A stretch of DNA of 64,000 nucleotides from Laburnicola sp. R22_1 (GCA_014281115.1 JACONQ010000021.1:620001-684000), one strand, 5' to 3'; counted from the stretch's first letter, positions 1-12,223 are shown. Notes: a model not told the origin generated them from the sequence alone. Program-made: numbers and translations.

Positions 1-1382
1 TTACTAGTATAGATAGTCTTTATAATATTTAGAATAAGTTTAACTAGATCCTAATAGAGAGGCTCTAGAATAGGTAAGGTAGAAGTGGCAATTAACTATA
101 GCACAATATTAGCTAAAGAAAATAAACTCTAAAAACCTAGGACTTATATTAAGTTTATTAGAAAGAGCTTAAAGAATAGTGTAAGTATTCTACTAAACTA
201 TACGAATTTAACGCAGAAGCTCTATATTTTGTCTAGAACATTTAGTATTAGTATTATCTGTCTTCTAGAGCTTAACTTTAGCACTTTAGATAGTAAAGCT
301 ATACTTATAGATAAAGAAGTTAAGATAAGCTTACTAGAAATTAATAAGAGGCTTACTAGTATAACCCTTACTATAAAGAGCACGCTTTAGAATAAGATTA
401 GCAAACTTAGTCTTAGTAAAGTCCTCTTATAAGCTATTTTAGATCTAGGATATAAATTAGTAAGAAAGAGGTTTACTAAAGAATTATTATATTTTGCCTA
501 AATACTTACTAGAGTAGAGAATATAAGTTTTATAGTTATACTTCTTTCTTATAAGCCGCTATATATAAAAAGCAAACTACTTAAAATAGCGCTAGTAAGA
601 CCTTTTATAAATATAGACGGTCTTAAAGACAAAGTTCTTAAATATTATATAGACAGCTTTAAGAGTCTTTTAATTACAGCCTAGGTCCTTAAAGAACTAC
701 CTAGAACTAGTAAAAGATAATATAGAAAAACTAGAAAACTAACCTTCTAATAGTTCTCTATAGTCTTATTACGCATAAACTTTTTAAAATCCTTCATACT
801 ATAGGCATCTAGAGTAGGGAGTAAAGGCCTACTATTATATATAAAAGCACTATACGTTAAAATCTTTATAGGGGAATACTAAGCTATAGTTAAGCTAGAC
901 TTTATACGCTTACTTAGAGTTATAAGGCCTAGTATAATATATTACTTAGGGGCTTTACCTATAATAAAGATTAGTAGTAGTAAATATAGTACTAAAATAG
1001 AAGAAATAAAAATAGTACTAAAGTAGGGGAAGATAATAAAAGTATAGTATAATATTAATAAAAAGCATTGCAGATATATTAGTAGAGTAGAAAAGAAAGG
1101 CAAAACTAAGGTAGGAATTTCTTTTTATTTACCTTAGCTAAAGTATATAATAAACAACACTAGCGCAAATTCTTAGCTAAAATAGATAGCTACGCTATAG
1201 AAACTAAAAGATATAAACACAAATATACTAAATATAATAACTAGTGCCTACTAGAAGTAAAAGAACCTAGTATATATAGTATTAGATATATCCTTGAGAC
1301 TTTAGGCACGTAGAAAGAAATTTTTTAGGGGGAAGGCATATATAAGAGGCTAAGCGCCCTTCTACTAGTTACTTAGCCTACT

Positions 1383-1440
1383 GCCTTAGAGCTCTTAGTC
1401 TATACTTCTTAGAGCCTTAGAGCGCTAAGTCTATACTTCT
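1383..1440. repeat. About 31-bp tandem duplication in AT-rich block
   Basis: Two adjacent units both begin GCCTTAGAGC and end CTATACTTCT, at 1383-1410 and 1414-1440, with a few differences between them. They sit in a slightly GC-richer island of the AT-rich block, upstream of a TATAA-like string near 1450. They may belong to a decayed LTR, but nothing proves this. Confidence 0.5.
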
Positions 1441-3235
1441 GCCAAGCTAGAAGTATATAAGTTAATAGCTAGAGTTATCTTTAAAACTCTATTAAATTTA
1501 TAAGTTTACTTAGGCAACTCTAATCTCTTAGTCTAAAGCCCCTTATAATTCTTTACCTTTTGCCTTCTCTCTTAGATTTAGTTACTAATAAAGAGTAATT
1601 ATATCTATTAACGTAGAAATTTAACCTTGTAGTCCTTTACAAACTAGATAAGCTACTAACCTAACTAGTATACTAGAACTACCTTATAAATAGTTAAGTA
1701 TACCTGCCCCTTACGCTAGATAAGTATCTAATAAATAGAATAGATCTCTAGAGTAGTTACTTTAATAGTAGTATTATAAATCTTTAGCCTATACTTTTTA
1801 GTGTTAGTAAGTATATTAATATTAGATAATTTAGGATTAATACTTAAGTAGATAGTAGTGTATACAGAGATAAAGATAGTAATAGGAGCTTTATTAAGGA
1901 TAACCTTAATATAATAATAGAGTAATAGTATATACTTATTAATATATTAACTTATCGCGAGTAGTGAGTAGATAGAGGTACTAGTACGTGTACCTCTTAT
2001 TATTATTCTCTTTAATAGTAGTTAACCACGCATAGTAATATGTGGCGAGATAGTTGTAGTTATTCTAAAGGTGCTTCTTTAGTAGGCAAAGATCCTAGAG
2101 CTCTACTATATATACTATATACGCTAGACTATTATATAACTACTTATATAGTAGCTATAGGCTAACCTCCTTAAGCTAGATAATCTAGAGATCTGTCCTT
2201 CCTATCTAGCGCAGATCTAGTAGGCCTTTTAGATACTATATACCTATCTCTTTAAATATAGCTCTTAGCGTCTAAGTATATTATAGTATGGCTACTTTAT
2301 TAACTTATATACTTTATAGCTAGAGTATTATAAGCATAAGGCGCGTTAACTTCTAGAACGATTCTAATATAGTAGAGGGGGGTAAAGGATATAATAAGTA
2401 AGGTAGCATTACTAGGTATTTAAATCTATAGTGTGGACTTATAGAGAGCTATAGTAATAATAAGTGTTGCTACCTAGTTAGTAAGTTAACGCGTTATATA
2501 TACTTATAGTATGTAAGTATAGAGTAGTTACTAATATATATATAGATATAGTGCACTAAATTAATATTATATAATTAATAGCTAAGCGTATATAATATAC
2601 AATTACTATAGCGAGCTATTATTCTTCTTAGTAAGAATAGCCTAATAAAAACGAAAAATATATATATTAACTTATGTTATTTGCGATAATTAGAATAGTA
2701 GAGAAGAAGAAAGAATAACTATAGTATAGTGGCGCTAAAGTTTTATTCCTCTCCTACTAAAGTTCTAAGTAGCCTCTTTATAAAAATTTTGCTTATAGGA
2801 GTAGACCTATACTAAAACTACTATGCTTGCTTAGTAGTTTAAACGCGCTTTTTTTTATAATTACCTTTTTTACACTCTTTTTAATTACTAAGTAGGGGGC
2901 TCTGCTTTTTTTATTATAATATTTAAGATAAAAGCCTTTGTTATCCTACTTCAAGATAGATTTAATTAATGCCACATAATCTTAGGCTAGCGTGCTTCTA
3001 ATATAGGTACTTATTATGCAAGTCCTAGCGTGTTAATTAGATACTTAGAAAGTCCTTACGCAAATTTATAAGGACTTCTTTTGCGCTTAATAATATTAGA
3101 AAATACGCTCTTATCTTTACGTGCACCTTTTTATTTTTCTACTTCTTTTAGCACTTAGGTACTATATATATATATTATTATATAGTGTGTAATTATATAA
3201 AAGACTTCTTTATTTATATAGCTAATCTTCTATAT

Positions 3236-3416
3236 ATTAAAGATCTTTATTGTGTGGAGATTCTAACCAAGGTTAAGTCCGCACTATACATAGAGAGAAG
3301 TAAAATAGGAGGCACTATAACCTAGTATCTAGCACATAGTGGTAGTAACAAAATAATAATAATTTTATTATTAACGTTCTATATAACAGTATTAATAATA
3401 GCAGTTAAAATCTTCT
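3236..3416. repeat. RIP-mutated fragment related to the 43947-45207 insertion
   Basis: The string GTGTGGAGATTCTAACCAAG, followed by GTCCGCAC-like and GTGGTAGTAACAAAAT strings, matches the reverse complement of about 45025-45205 with mostly C-to-T or G-to-A differences. The similarity fades after the TTTTATTATTAAC stretch. This shows that the 1.26-kb insertion at 43947-45207 belongs to a repeat family with at least two copies in this window. The copy here is the more RIP-mutated one. Confidence 0.7.
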
Positions 3417-4140
3417 ATATATAGTACTTGCTAGCGCAACTTTTATAAATATATATAGTCCTTTATAATAATTAAAAATATATATAGGTAACTTATCTTT
3501 TGCAATACTATATTAGGCCTTTTATAATTTTTAGCGTTAATCTTTTTATAACGCCTAGCCCTTATATATTTAACTTTATATTTGTAATAACATCTAGTAA
3601 TATTTTTCTTCTATTTGGCTAGTTTAAAAGTAATACTATTATTATAGCCCTAAGTTTTATAAAACTTAATAATCTTACTAAATAACTTATACTAAATCTC
3701 TAGTATGAGCTTATAAGAATATAGCTTATTATTATTATTATAAAGGTACGTATAATTAATTATGCTATAGTTAATAGGTAGCTTCTATTTACACTAGTAT
3801 ATAGTTTGTCTTTTTATAAGTATATAATATACTCGTCTTTAGCTTTAGCTTTCTATTAGTTTTTTTAGTACTTTTAGCTAACTTTACGTCTTACTTATTC
3901 TTATTTAATATTTTATAACTATTTATAAACTTATTAGTAATATTATTACTAGTCTTAGAGCCTAGTATAGCTAGTATACTATTATTAATATTAAATTCCT
4001 AAAAAGCTAGATCTTTAAGCAACTTATTAAGTAATATAATATTAAACTCCTTAGAGATAGTAGTAGTAGCATTAAAAGACTGCGCGTCTATTTTATTAAT
4101 TGCTACGCAGTATAAAGATATATAAAAGTGAAATAATTAT

Positions 4141-4243
4141 AGTATTTTATAGTAATTTTATAGTAATTTATAGTAATTTATAGTAATTTATAGTAATTTT
4201 TAGTAATTTTTAGTAATTTTTAGTAATTTTTAGATAAGTAGAA
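4141..4243. repeat. Short tandem repeat, period about 10-11 bp
   Basis: About nine units of TAGTAATTTTA/TAGTAATTTA lie head to tail. The left units read TATAGTAATT and the right ones TTTAGTAATT, so the array has two sub-types. It lies within the RIP-degraded block and has no coding capacity. Confidence 0.85.
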
Positions 4244-4970
4244 AGGTAGGTGTAAAGGACGTATACGTTGCCTCTAGATATTAAAATTAAAATAATAATA
4301 TAATATAAAGAATCTAACTTAGTTAGTAATATATATAGTGTATAGTATTATATAGCAAAGTTAGTATCTATTTTAGGTAGCTAAGCATATAATTACTCAA
4401 GGCTGTGGCTATAACTACTAACTTACAACTTACGTTAACTATAGGTTACTATTAGCTAGGTTATTTTTATAACTCTAGCCTTTTTAAAACTTGCCTTTTT
4501 TAGGCTATTTACTTTACTAGCCACCTTTCTACCTTATACACTACTAAGAGACGCTAGTATAGGTACCTAGTTTTTAAAAGTAAAGACTAAGGACTATTTA
4601 TAGATATTTTGCTATATAACCTTATCTTTTTATTCTAACTAAGACTAACTTAGCTATAGTATAATATCTGCCTAGTATACATAGTATAAAAAAATAACTA
4701 TACTAATATATAAGCTCTAACCACTCTACTTCTAAAGCTAAATTACACTAATTAACGCTACTATTATAAATCTTTCTTTTATGCCTAGGTTAAATTTATG
4801 AAGCTAAAAGTAGCAATTACTAAAGTGTCTAGGAACTTTACTAAAGAGAATAAGCGCTTTAATAATATAGTTAGCAATCTTAGTTACTACATAATAGTTA
4901 ACTTTATTATGGTTACTAAGTAGGAGCTACTTAAAAGCTATTGCAATTAGTATAATTATAATTAACTATT

Positions 4971-5955
4971 TCGCCGAGGGCTTTCAACTTTGTTGCCTCA
5001 GTTTAGATAGCGCGGCAGCTATGTGGGCCCCTAAGGTGTTGGCGCGCCGATCCCCTTACTGCCCTGCTCGCGATTGCTTATTGCCCTGCCCGCGAACAAG
5101 TCCCCTGTGTTGGGTTGCGCTATTCTGAGATTAATCCGCCTCGCATGCGCCGCTGGCGTACATACAGCGCAGGTCAGCTGTTCACGTCGAATGGGAACCC
5201 GTTGCATATGCAGCTGCCGTTGCAATCACATCCACTTAGCCGCCCGCCGAGAGAAATATCGGTGTGCTTTCTGGTACAGCATCGATTGTGGTAGGTCGCT
5301 GCGGCCGCCACGGTACATGTAGCCTCCAAGGCTCATAGATGATTACATGGTCCATGGTGTCCCGAGGTCATTCTTAGATAGACCAATATTTTCTATAACA
5401 TTTGGAGCCAACTGGTTGCTGAAGTCTCGCATAATTCCTGTCTCTTTCTTTGCACTGGGCTGTAGCGGAGTCGGAATTTCGGTGCGATGCAAGTCGACTG
5501 AGCTGGACGTGATCTGCGCATAGACATGTCAAGTAGTTCATTATCGGAGCGTCGCAAGTGCGGCGTAATTCTTCCAAGGTGTGCTCGATGTCGTCGCAGT
5601 GATATGTCACGCACGGCAAAGGCACGGGCCTGGAGTGGCTTCAATGTTTCCTAGGGTCTTTCCTTCCAAACCCGAAAAGCTGAAGATCGTTTACGGCGGT
5701 TATGACACTTCTCCAACAGTCCACTGATCTTTCAAATGTCGATTCTGCTCGAAAGTACGGAATTGGACAAGGGCTCGGAGATACGACGCAAGTGTTACAA
5801 TTATCACGTGCGTCTGATTACCTAATGTGGGGCATTGAGATCTTGGCAATGCCCTGATGCGATGGTATCAACTCGTCTTCATCCAGCAACGTCCATACAC
5901 TATCGCCCCCTTTCACTTAATCTGTCTAGGAGCTTCACTAGTATCAAATTCCAAG
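4971..5955. other. Intergenic, normal base composition
   Basis: Composition is normal from 4971 on, but no gene could be supported. The short ORFs on both strands overlap each other and resemble nothing known. The last few hundred bases probably hold the promoter of the DUF1279 gene, whose upstream frame stays open back to 5857. Confidence 0.5.
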
Positions 5956-6684
5956 ATGTACAGGTTCGTGGTGTCGAAAGCGTTAATAGCGCGCTCCTTC
6001 GTCACAAACACTTTGCCACGGTCGCAGCCCCTCCGGGCAAGGACTTCATGTATTCGCCAATCGTCACAGTCCAAGTTCAGTCAGTTGATCTGGAGGACGA
6101 AACCTGCATTCCGATCACTCCGGTGCAATTACAGCCAGAAGCCTTCAGCAAAACCACAGTTAAACCCGACGCAGAGTCTCGGCAGTCCAGAACCACGTTC
6201 GCTCACAGCACGGCTCAAAAAATTGTCGCAGGAGTATGGGTACACTGTTGTTGGCGTATATCTTGCGCTCACTGTAGCCGATTTTCCGTTCTGCTTCCTT
6301 GCCGTTAAATATATCGGTGCGGAACGGGTGGCATACGCCGAACATGTAATCGTTGGTGGTGCGAAGAACATTATCAGACGTGTCTTCCCAGGTGTATTTT
6401 CGGATGAATCAAAGCATAAGATGGATGTCGACACTGCACAAGGGGATCAGGAACCGTCTATGAACGAAAATGGAGACCCAAGTAAGTACCATTTATAATT
6501 CCCGAGTTGCATCACTAATAGAATCTTCCCAGCTATTTGGACACAGCTCGCATTGGCTTTTGTAATCCACAAGTCCTTTATCTTCATCCGAGTACCACTC
6601 ACTGCAGCGATTACACCCAAAGTAGTGAAGACACTGCGCGGCTGGGGCTACAATATTGGGAAGAGAACACCGAAAGCGAAATAA
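5956..6684 (+). CDS. DUF1279 / FAM210-like mitochondrial membrane protein
   Basis: Two exons, 5956-6481 and 6533-6684, are separated by a 51-bp intron (GTAAGT...CCCAG, branch-like CACTAATAG), giving 225 residues. The N-terminus (MYRFVVSKALIARSFV...) is Arg/Ser-rich and amphipathic, as in a mitochondrial presequence. The C-terminal half is a DUF1279 domain: a hydrophobic segment around YTVVGVYLALTVADFPFC, then IHKSFIFIRVPLTAA and TPKVVKTLRGWGYNIGK, which is the family's signature end. Relatives are human FAM210A/B and a yeast mitochondrial DUF1279 protein; a role in mitochondrial function is family knowledge, not visible here. The ATG at 5956 is chosen because it begins the presequence; the frame is open back to an ATG at 5857. 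The gene converges with the dioxygenase, with 26 bp between the stop codons. Confidence 0.88.
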
Positions 6685-6710
6685 ATTCTACTACGCTTAA
6701 ACCTAGACAG

Positions 6711-7844
6711 TCACGTCGCCACCGGATGACGGTCCTGATTACTACTCCCTGAGCTGAAAATCGGCTTTTTCGACGCATTCGGATCGTTCAAGCCCCAGGC
6801 CGTGCTGCTAGCATCATGCACTGTGGTCCGCCTCAGATCTCTCCGGAATTTGCCTGCAAATGTGCCGTCACCAGCTCTGTGCATTACACAGGTATTGTCC
6901 CAGATTATCATATCTCCGACAGTATCCCAAGACACACTAATTCGGTATTTTTCCTGCGTCGCATGGTCAAGCAACTGCTTCAACAGCGCATTCGATCTCT
7001 TTTCGTCCATCCCGACGATGTGGTGCGCGTGTGCAGCAATATACAAGTTCATCCGACCAGAAGGCTCATGCATCTGTGCAATCTTGTGTGTGTGCATAGG
7101 CTGCGATGCAACGTCTACATCTTTGAAGAATTCGGGGGCGGCGACCTTACGGGAGTGTGCCATGCAGTGCGCGGCTGCGTAGTCATTCTCGAGAAGTTCG
7201 CTTTTCAAAACTTCCGGCAGCTCATCGAAAGCAGTACGCGAATCAACGAAATCAGTGTTACCGCCATGCCCAGGCGGTGGAAGTTCGTATGCGCGGAGGA
7301 GCGAGTAGGATGCCCTCAGTGGGTTGAAGGAGCTGTCGCAATGGAAGAGAGCATTTCCCTGTGTTTCGATTAACATTTCGCTCTCCCCGGACACGGCGAT
7401 CGATGGATCTAAATACCTTCTGGTACTGCGCTTTCGGGGAATTGGGATCGATAACGTTACCGTCCTCGTCGACGTTGCCTGCATCGAAGAGCTCATAGTA
7501 CTGATATCGCATCTTTCGTCCATTCGTGATATACGGCCTGATATCATCCAAATCTCCCATTCTCCGGGAAAACTCAACGTGCGCCGCATCATCCATGCCT
7601 GTTCTTCGGAAGACGCATACACCATACTAACATCCGAGTCAGCGTCCTTCCCAACGGACTCGAACTGTTCTCGATAATCAAAACCATGGGGCAGACATAC
7701 CTTTGCCATCACAGCCAGTATTTCCTGAAACTGCTGATCGGATGGATTCGGAAAATCTACACCTTCGATTTCGGCACCGAAAGTTGGGTGGAGCTCCTTG
7801 ACACGGAAGGTCTTGAACTCTCTGGCGTCTCTGGTTTCTTCCAT
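6711..7844 (-). CDS. TauD/TfdA-family 2-oxoglutarate/Fe(II) dioxygenase
   Basis: Three exons on the minus strand: 7701-7844, 7417-7626 and 6711-7358. The introns are 7627-7700 (GTATGT...TTAG) and 7359-7416 (GTATTT...ACAG), and the product has 333 residues. The spliced protein carries a TauD fold. HCDSS supplies the first His and the Asp of the iron site, VMHRA near the C-terminus the distal His, and RRDLRRTTV the Arg that pairs with 2-oxoglutarate. The N-terminal FGAEIEGVDF and the SRRMGDLDDIRPYI stretch are also typical. Such fungal enzymes resemble taurine and 2,4-D/alkyl-sulfonate dioxygenases, but the substrate cannot be read from sequence. Unspliced, the gene looks like one long ORF with a scrambled middle (about residues 48-160), which would mislead a simple ORF call. 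Confidence 0.88.
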   Translation of the reverse strand: MEETRDAREFKTFRVKELHPTFGAEIEGVDFPNPSDQQFQEILAVMAKVCLPHGFDYREQFESVGKDADSDVSMVYASSEEQAWMMRRTLSFPGEWEIWMISGRISRMDERCDISTMSSSMQATSTRTVTLSIPIPRKRSTRRYLDPSIAVSGESEMLIETQGNALFHCDSSFNPLRASYSLLRAYELPPPGHGGNTDFVDSRTAFDELPEVLKSELLENDYAAAHCMAHSRKVAAPEFFKDVDVASQPMHTHKIAQMHEPSGRMNLYIAAHAHHIVGMDEKRSNALLKQLLDHATQEKYRISVSWDTVGDMIIWDNTCVMHRAGDGTFAGKFRRDLRRTTVHDASSTAWGLNDPNASKKPIFSSGSSNQDRHPVAT

Positions 7845-8094
7845 ATCGCCAGAACCCTTGTCTTCGCGTTCTTCAGTAAATCGTCAAGAAGGTTTGCCTC
7901 AGGGCCGTGATTCCCTTCCAAATGGTACATTTATCCCGATCTTACACTTGTTTATACCGCGTATTGAGTCGTGGTCCTGTGGTGATCGGTGGGGAGAGGG
8001 CTGCAGCGGGGATGGAGAGGGGGAACGATGACGGCGAATCGTGTGACTCAAGATATTTATCGCTCGGCTCTCCTCACCCACCCCCCAAAACTCA

Positions 8095-8597
8095 CCCAAA
8101 ATTAACTTTAACAGCTAATTTAATAGCTCCCTACTTAGCTAACCCTACTAGTATAAAATACCTACTATATACTTTAGTTACTAGTAAAAATAGCTTTCTT
8201 ACTATATACTATATATATATATTGTATAACCTATAATAGAACTAATACTAACCCTACTATATAGCCTCTACCTTGCTATAACTACACTACTAATACTAAC
8301 TACAACCCTAGCCATACCTATAATATTAATTCTTATCTTTACTACTACTTTACTAAAGCTACCTTTTGCTTTTACTACTACTAAATAAACTACTATTATA
8401 CTTACTTTAACTATATTATTATATAAGTAAACGCTATACTAACACTAACTAAGGACTAAACTAGATATAAGGATACTTATAAAAAGGCTAAAAACTAACT
8501 AGCTATTTAGCGCTCTAGGCCCTTTAATAAATAGCTATATAGATAGGCAAATATAGTCTATTAAGCTTACTATAGCTTATTAGCAACACAACTAGCG
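8095..8597. other. Small AT-rich RIP-like island
   Basis: About 500 bp have the same TA/CTA-rich texture as the large flanking blocks, with sharp edges after CACCCAAAA at about 8100 and before GGAGAGCAGAGCTC at about 8620. It lies upstream of the dioxygenase start and is probably a mutated transposon fragment. No family could be assigned. Confidence 0.7.
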
Positions 8598-9139
8598 TAC
8601 CTATATATAACTATTGCTAGGAGAGCAGAGCTCAGCCGTGACGAGCGGCACCGTTGAATCCTGACTATCATGCGGTCTTAATTTGCCGATACCGTTGTTA
8701 AGCCTAGTCACGAATTGTTGACCTGACATGGACACCGCTGCAAACGCATCCTTCGTTTGCTGCCCCGCAACTTGGCGTACCCCACGCTTCACTAAAATCC
8801 ATCAAGTAATAAGGTCGCCAACCAAAGCTTGGCTGCAACGACAAGTTGCTGATGAAAGGCTTCGCGAAGAAAGCGGTGAGGTTAGCGATGAATCATTACG
8901 CGTCGCGTGGTACAAGGCCAGTTTCACAAAGCAGAACTGCACTATACAGATAAGAAGTGCTCTGCAAGGGGGTTTCCCCGCATATTTGAGCAATATTGTA
9001 TGTATCCAGGTGCTTATCGGTGTGCCGCAGTGCCGACGAGGAGCCTGGCATTCGACTGTCTGTATGCGCTCAATTCTGTTCCCTCCAGTTGGTCTCTACT
9101 GTAACTGTGGCTTCGCCTACTATAACCTCCTCACACAAC
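8598..9139. other. Intergenic region upstream of the MFS gene
   Basis: Normal composition and no recognisable gene. An ORF from 8728 to 9153 on the plus strand runs into the MFS start in another frame and has no familiar motif. The promoter of the MFS gene presumably lies here. Confidence 0.45.
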
Positions 9140-10125
9140 ATGGCGGTCGATAACAAACGGGAAGCTGTCCGCATCGAAAACACTTCTGAGAAGCCGCAAA
9201 CTGTCAACGAGTCACGCCTGAACAACGACATCCACCTCAATGATGCGATACAAGCTGAGATTAACAAAGATGAAAAGAGAATCCGCAGGATCATTCGCAA
9301 GGTCGACTTTCGCATGGTGCCGATACTGGGACTTCTCTACATGTGGGCACTAATTGATCGAGTTAACCTGCCTAACATTCAAATCGCAGGCATGAGCGAC
9401 GAGCTAGAAACAACAAAAGGAAACAGATACACGCTAATCACCATGATTTTTTTCGTCACCTACATCCTATTCGACTACCCTTCGAATATCGCCCTGAGGA
9501 AGTTTGGAGCGGCCAAGTGGCTTGGGTTTATCGGCACGAGTTGGGGTTGCCTAGCTATCACTATGGGCTTCGTCAAGAACTGGCAATCTTTACTAGTCTG
9601 CCGTGTAATCTTTGGCGCACTCGAGGCCGGAATGGCGCCCGGGTGCATATATCTTCTCTCGTGTTGGTACACACGCTACTAGATCCAGAAACGCTTCGCG
9701 GCTTGGGCTTGCATCGGGGTCTTCGGATCTGGTGTATCGAGCGCCCTCGTCTACGGTATCACCACCATCGGTCGCGTCGCAGGACTGAACGCATGGCGGT
9801 GGATCTTCATAATTGAAGGGATCATAAGTGCTGCGGTCGGTATACTCGCCGGTGCCATCTTGGTCGATTTTCCGGACCGTGCTACGAAGCCCGGCATGTT
9901 GTTCAGAAAAGGCTTCCTGACACCCGAAGAAGCGGCTATCGTTCCCGCACGCGTACAACGCGACCGCTCAGATGCCGTGCCCGAACCCCTCAATCGCCGG
10001 ACCATTCTACGCGCCCTGTCCGACTGGAAGATGTGGCAATTCCCTTTCCTGCTATTCTGCAACAACCTTACCGTCTACTCCTTCTCGTACTTCCTACCTA
10101 TTGTCTTGCACGACTCCATGGGGTA

Positions 10126-10170
10126 CCGTGTTTCATCACCTGACGATCGGCCCCACCGGACGATCGATTT
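10126..10170. repeat. Left terminal inverted repeat of the MFS-borne transposon
   Basis: These 45 bp match the reverse complement of 12179-12223 with two mismatches. The outer end is CCGTGTTTCATCACC, followed by two GACGATCG motifs that are plausible transposase-binding sites. Confidence 0.92.
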
Positions 10171-10223
10171 TCCGCCTCAACAGCCCAACTTCGGCACCTT
10201 TTGCAACGCTCTATACAGCGAAT

Positions 10224-12063
10224 ATGGCCGAATTAAGTGCTGCTCTTGACTATTTGAGCTCGCTGAGCATCTCTGAGAAGCCTAATTACACCAAAGTCGC
10301 TCAAAAATATGGCTGCGATCGCAATACGTTGTCGCGCCGGCATCGCAGGGTGCAGGGCACGCGCGACGCGCTGGCCGACAGCCAGCGCCTCCTCAACACC
10401 CAACAGGAAACTGAGCTTCTACAATATATTAATGGCCTTTGCGAACGAGGATTACCCCTACAAAGGAGATGATACGAAATTTCGCATCAGAAATAGCTGG
10501 GAAGCCTGCTGGCAAAAACTGGGTTGACCGATTTATACGACGCCACAAAGTCGACCTACTTTCCCACTGGACCTCTGGTATAGACGCCTCACGTAAACGC
10601 GCCGACTCTGCCTTCAAGTACGCCCTATATTTCGAGCTCCTACGTAAAAAGATTGAGCAGTATAACGTCGACAAGCGCCACATGTACAATATGGATGAGA
10701 AGGGTTTCCTAATTGGGGTGCTGTCAAAAATGAAGCGTGTCTTCTCCCGACAGCGCTATGAGAGCGGCGGCATTAAACAAATGCTCCAGGACGGCAATCG
10801 CGAGTGGATTACAACGCTAGCATGTATTTGCGCTGATGGAAGCTCTCTTACGCCTTGCTTGATTTATCAAGCGCAGTCAAACAATATACAAGACACCTGG
10901 TTACAAGATTTTGACGATTCCTTACACAAAGCTTTCTTTGCGGTATCACCAAGTGGATGGACGAACAACGATTTAGGCCTAGCATGGGTCAAACAGGTGT
11001 TTGACAGGGAGACTAAGGCAAAGGCGCGCCGCGATTATCGTCTACTACTCCTTGACGGCCATGGATCGCATGTTACAATGGAGTTTATTGACTACTGCGA
11101 TCAAAATAAGATCCTCCTGGCTATCTATCCACCTCATTCAACCCATACGCTCCAGCCGCTCGACGTCGCGCTATTCAAGCCTCTCAGCACTGCCTACTCC
11201 GCTGAACTTACTGAGTACTTAGATAAGTGCCAGGGCCTCTCAAGAGTCACAAAGCGCGACTTCTTCGCTATGTTTGAGAGGGCCTGGCAGTGCTCCTTTC
11301 AAGAAAACACGATCTGCAGCGCCTTTAAGGCCACTGGCGTAGTGCCTTTCAACCCCCAAGTAATCCTTCAGCGCTTTAATAATATAGACCTAGAGCGGCC
11401 ATCCTCAAGCGACAGCAGCTCTTCTGTACTTAGCGCTTCAGATTGGCGTAAAATTGAGAGACTCTTGCGCCAGGTTGTCTCTGATACTTACGCTGAGGAG
11501 TCCCGGCAGCTCTCCCGCACTATGCACTCAATTTCAGTGCGCAACACCCTCCTGAACCATGAAAATACGCGTTTACGAGAAGCGCTAGCCCAGAAGAAGC
11601 GCCCTACGCAAGGAAAGCCTCTACTGCTTGAACCACCTGCAGATTACGCTGGCGGCGCAATATTTTGGTCCCCGCAAAGGTCAAGGAAGCTCGCCAACGC
11701 CAGGCACAAAAAGATCAGGAGGCAAAGGCTAAGGAGCAAGAGAAGGAGCAGAGGAAGGCTATCCAGGAGGAGCAGAGGCGTACAAAGGCTATACAAGAGG
11801 AGGAGCGCGCCCAGGGCCCTGGCGTCAACCCAGGCGCTTCGGGCACCAAAAGCAAGGCCCCCAAAGGCATCCAAGAAGCTCCTCTCCCACTCCAAAACAC
11901 CTCCAAGGTGACGCGCAAGGGCAAGGAGAAGGTTATTACGCCTCCTTTAATTGATGAGGAGGATGTAGAGTACAACTTTTCATCTGTTGTAGATGTGGCG
12001 CCTACGCCAGCGCGTACACGCCGGGGTCGCTCTTTACGGCTCCCTGAGCGTTATCGCACCTAA
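10224..12063 (+). pseudogene. Fot1-like DDE transposase, two apparent frameshifts
   Basis: From the ATG at 10224 the protein begins MAELSAALDYLSS with an HTH segment (KVAQKYGCDRNTLSRR), then a CENP-B/Tc5-like second HTH. The frame is lost near 10456, in a run of four C where a fifth would restore the reading LPP..EMIRNFA. It continues in another frame from 10439 to about 11680. The catalytic core is intact there: NMDEKGFLIG (first Asp), LLLDGHGSHVT (second Asp) and LQPLDVALFKPL (third Asp). A second one-base shift near 11680 (after IFWSP) restores the C-terminal Lys/Glu-rich coil, which ends at the TAA at 12061-12063. As written, no single protein is made. Sequencing error in homopolymers is an alternative for the first shift. 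Confidence 0.88.
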
Positions 12064-12178
12064 TAAAGTATCGCGATCGTCTCCTATGCCTCTCAAAAGC
12101 TCTCCACCAAAAAATCTGGCCTGTATACAATTTGTATTGCGTTGTACAGCTTCAAAAGTTGTACGCACGGACCCTGCC

Positions 12179-12223
12179 AAATCGATCGTCAGGTGGGGCC
12201 GATCGTCGGGTGATGAAACACGG
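12179..12223. repeat. Right terminal inverted repeat of the MFS-borne transposon
   Basis: Partner of 10126-10170 in inverted orientation, followed directly by the duplicated TA at 12224-12225. Host coding sequence resumes at 12226. Confidence 0.92.

Larger units (their letters stand above)
1..4970. other. AT-rich, RIP-degraded repeat block
   Basis: The whole stretch is dominated by TA, CTA and TAG words, has stops in every frame and contains no long ORF. Composition changes abruptly near 4970, where normal gene-region DNA begins. This is what repeat-induced point mutation leaves of transposons. I could not assign most of it to an element family. The one part I can link elsewhere is 3236-3416, which matches the insertion at 43947-45207. 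No functional gene is supported here. Confidence 0.85.
10126..12223 (+). mobile_element. Fot1/pogo-type DNA transposon (2098 bp) inserted in the MFS gene
   Basis: The element is bounded by TA dinucleotides at 10124-10125 and 12224-12225, the duplicated target expected of Tc1/mariner-pogo elements. It has terminal inverted repeats of 45 bp (10126-10170 and 12179-12223), both starting CCGTGTTTCATCACC and differing at only two positions. Each repeat contains GACGATCG twice, separated by the GCCCCACC spacer. The transposase frame fills the interior in the same direction as the host gene. Normal GC content and near-identical ends suggest a fairly recent arrival compared with the AT-rich repeats. 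Confidence 0.95.
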
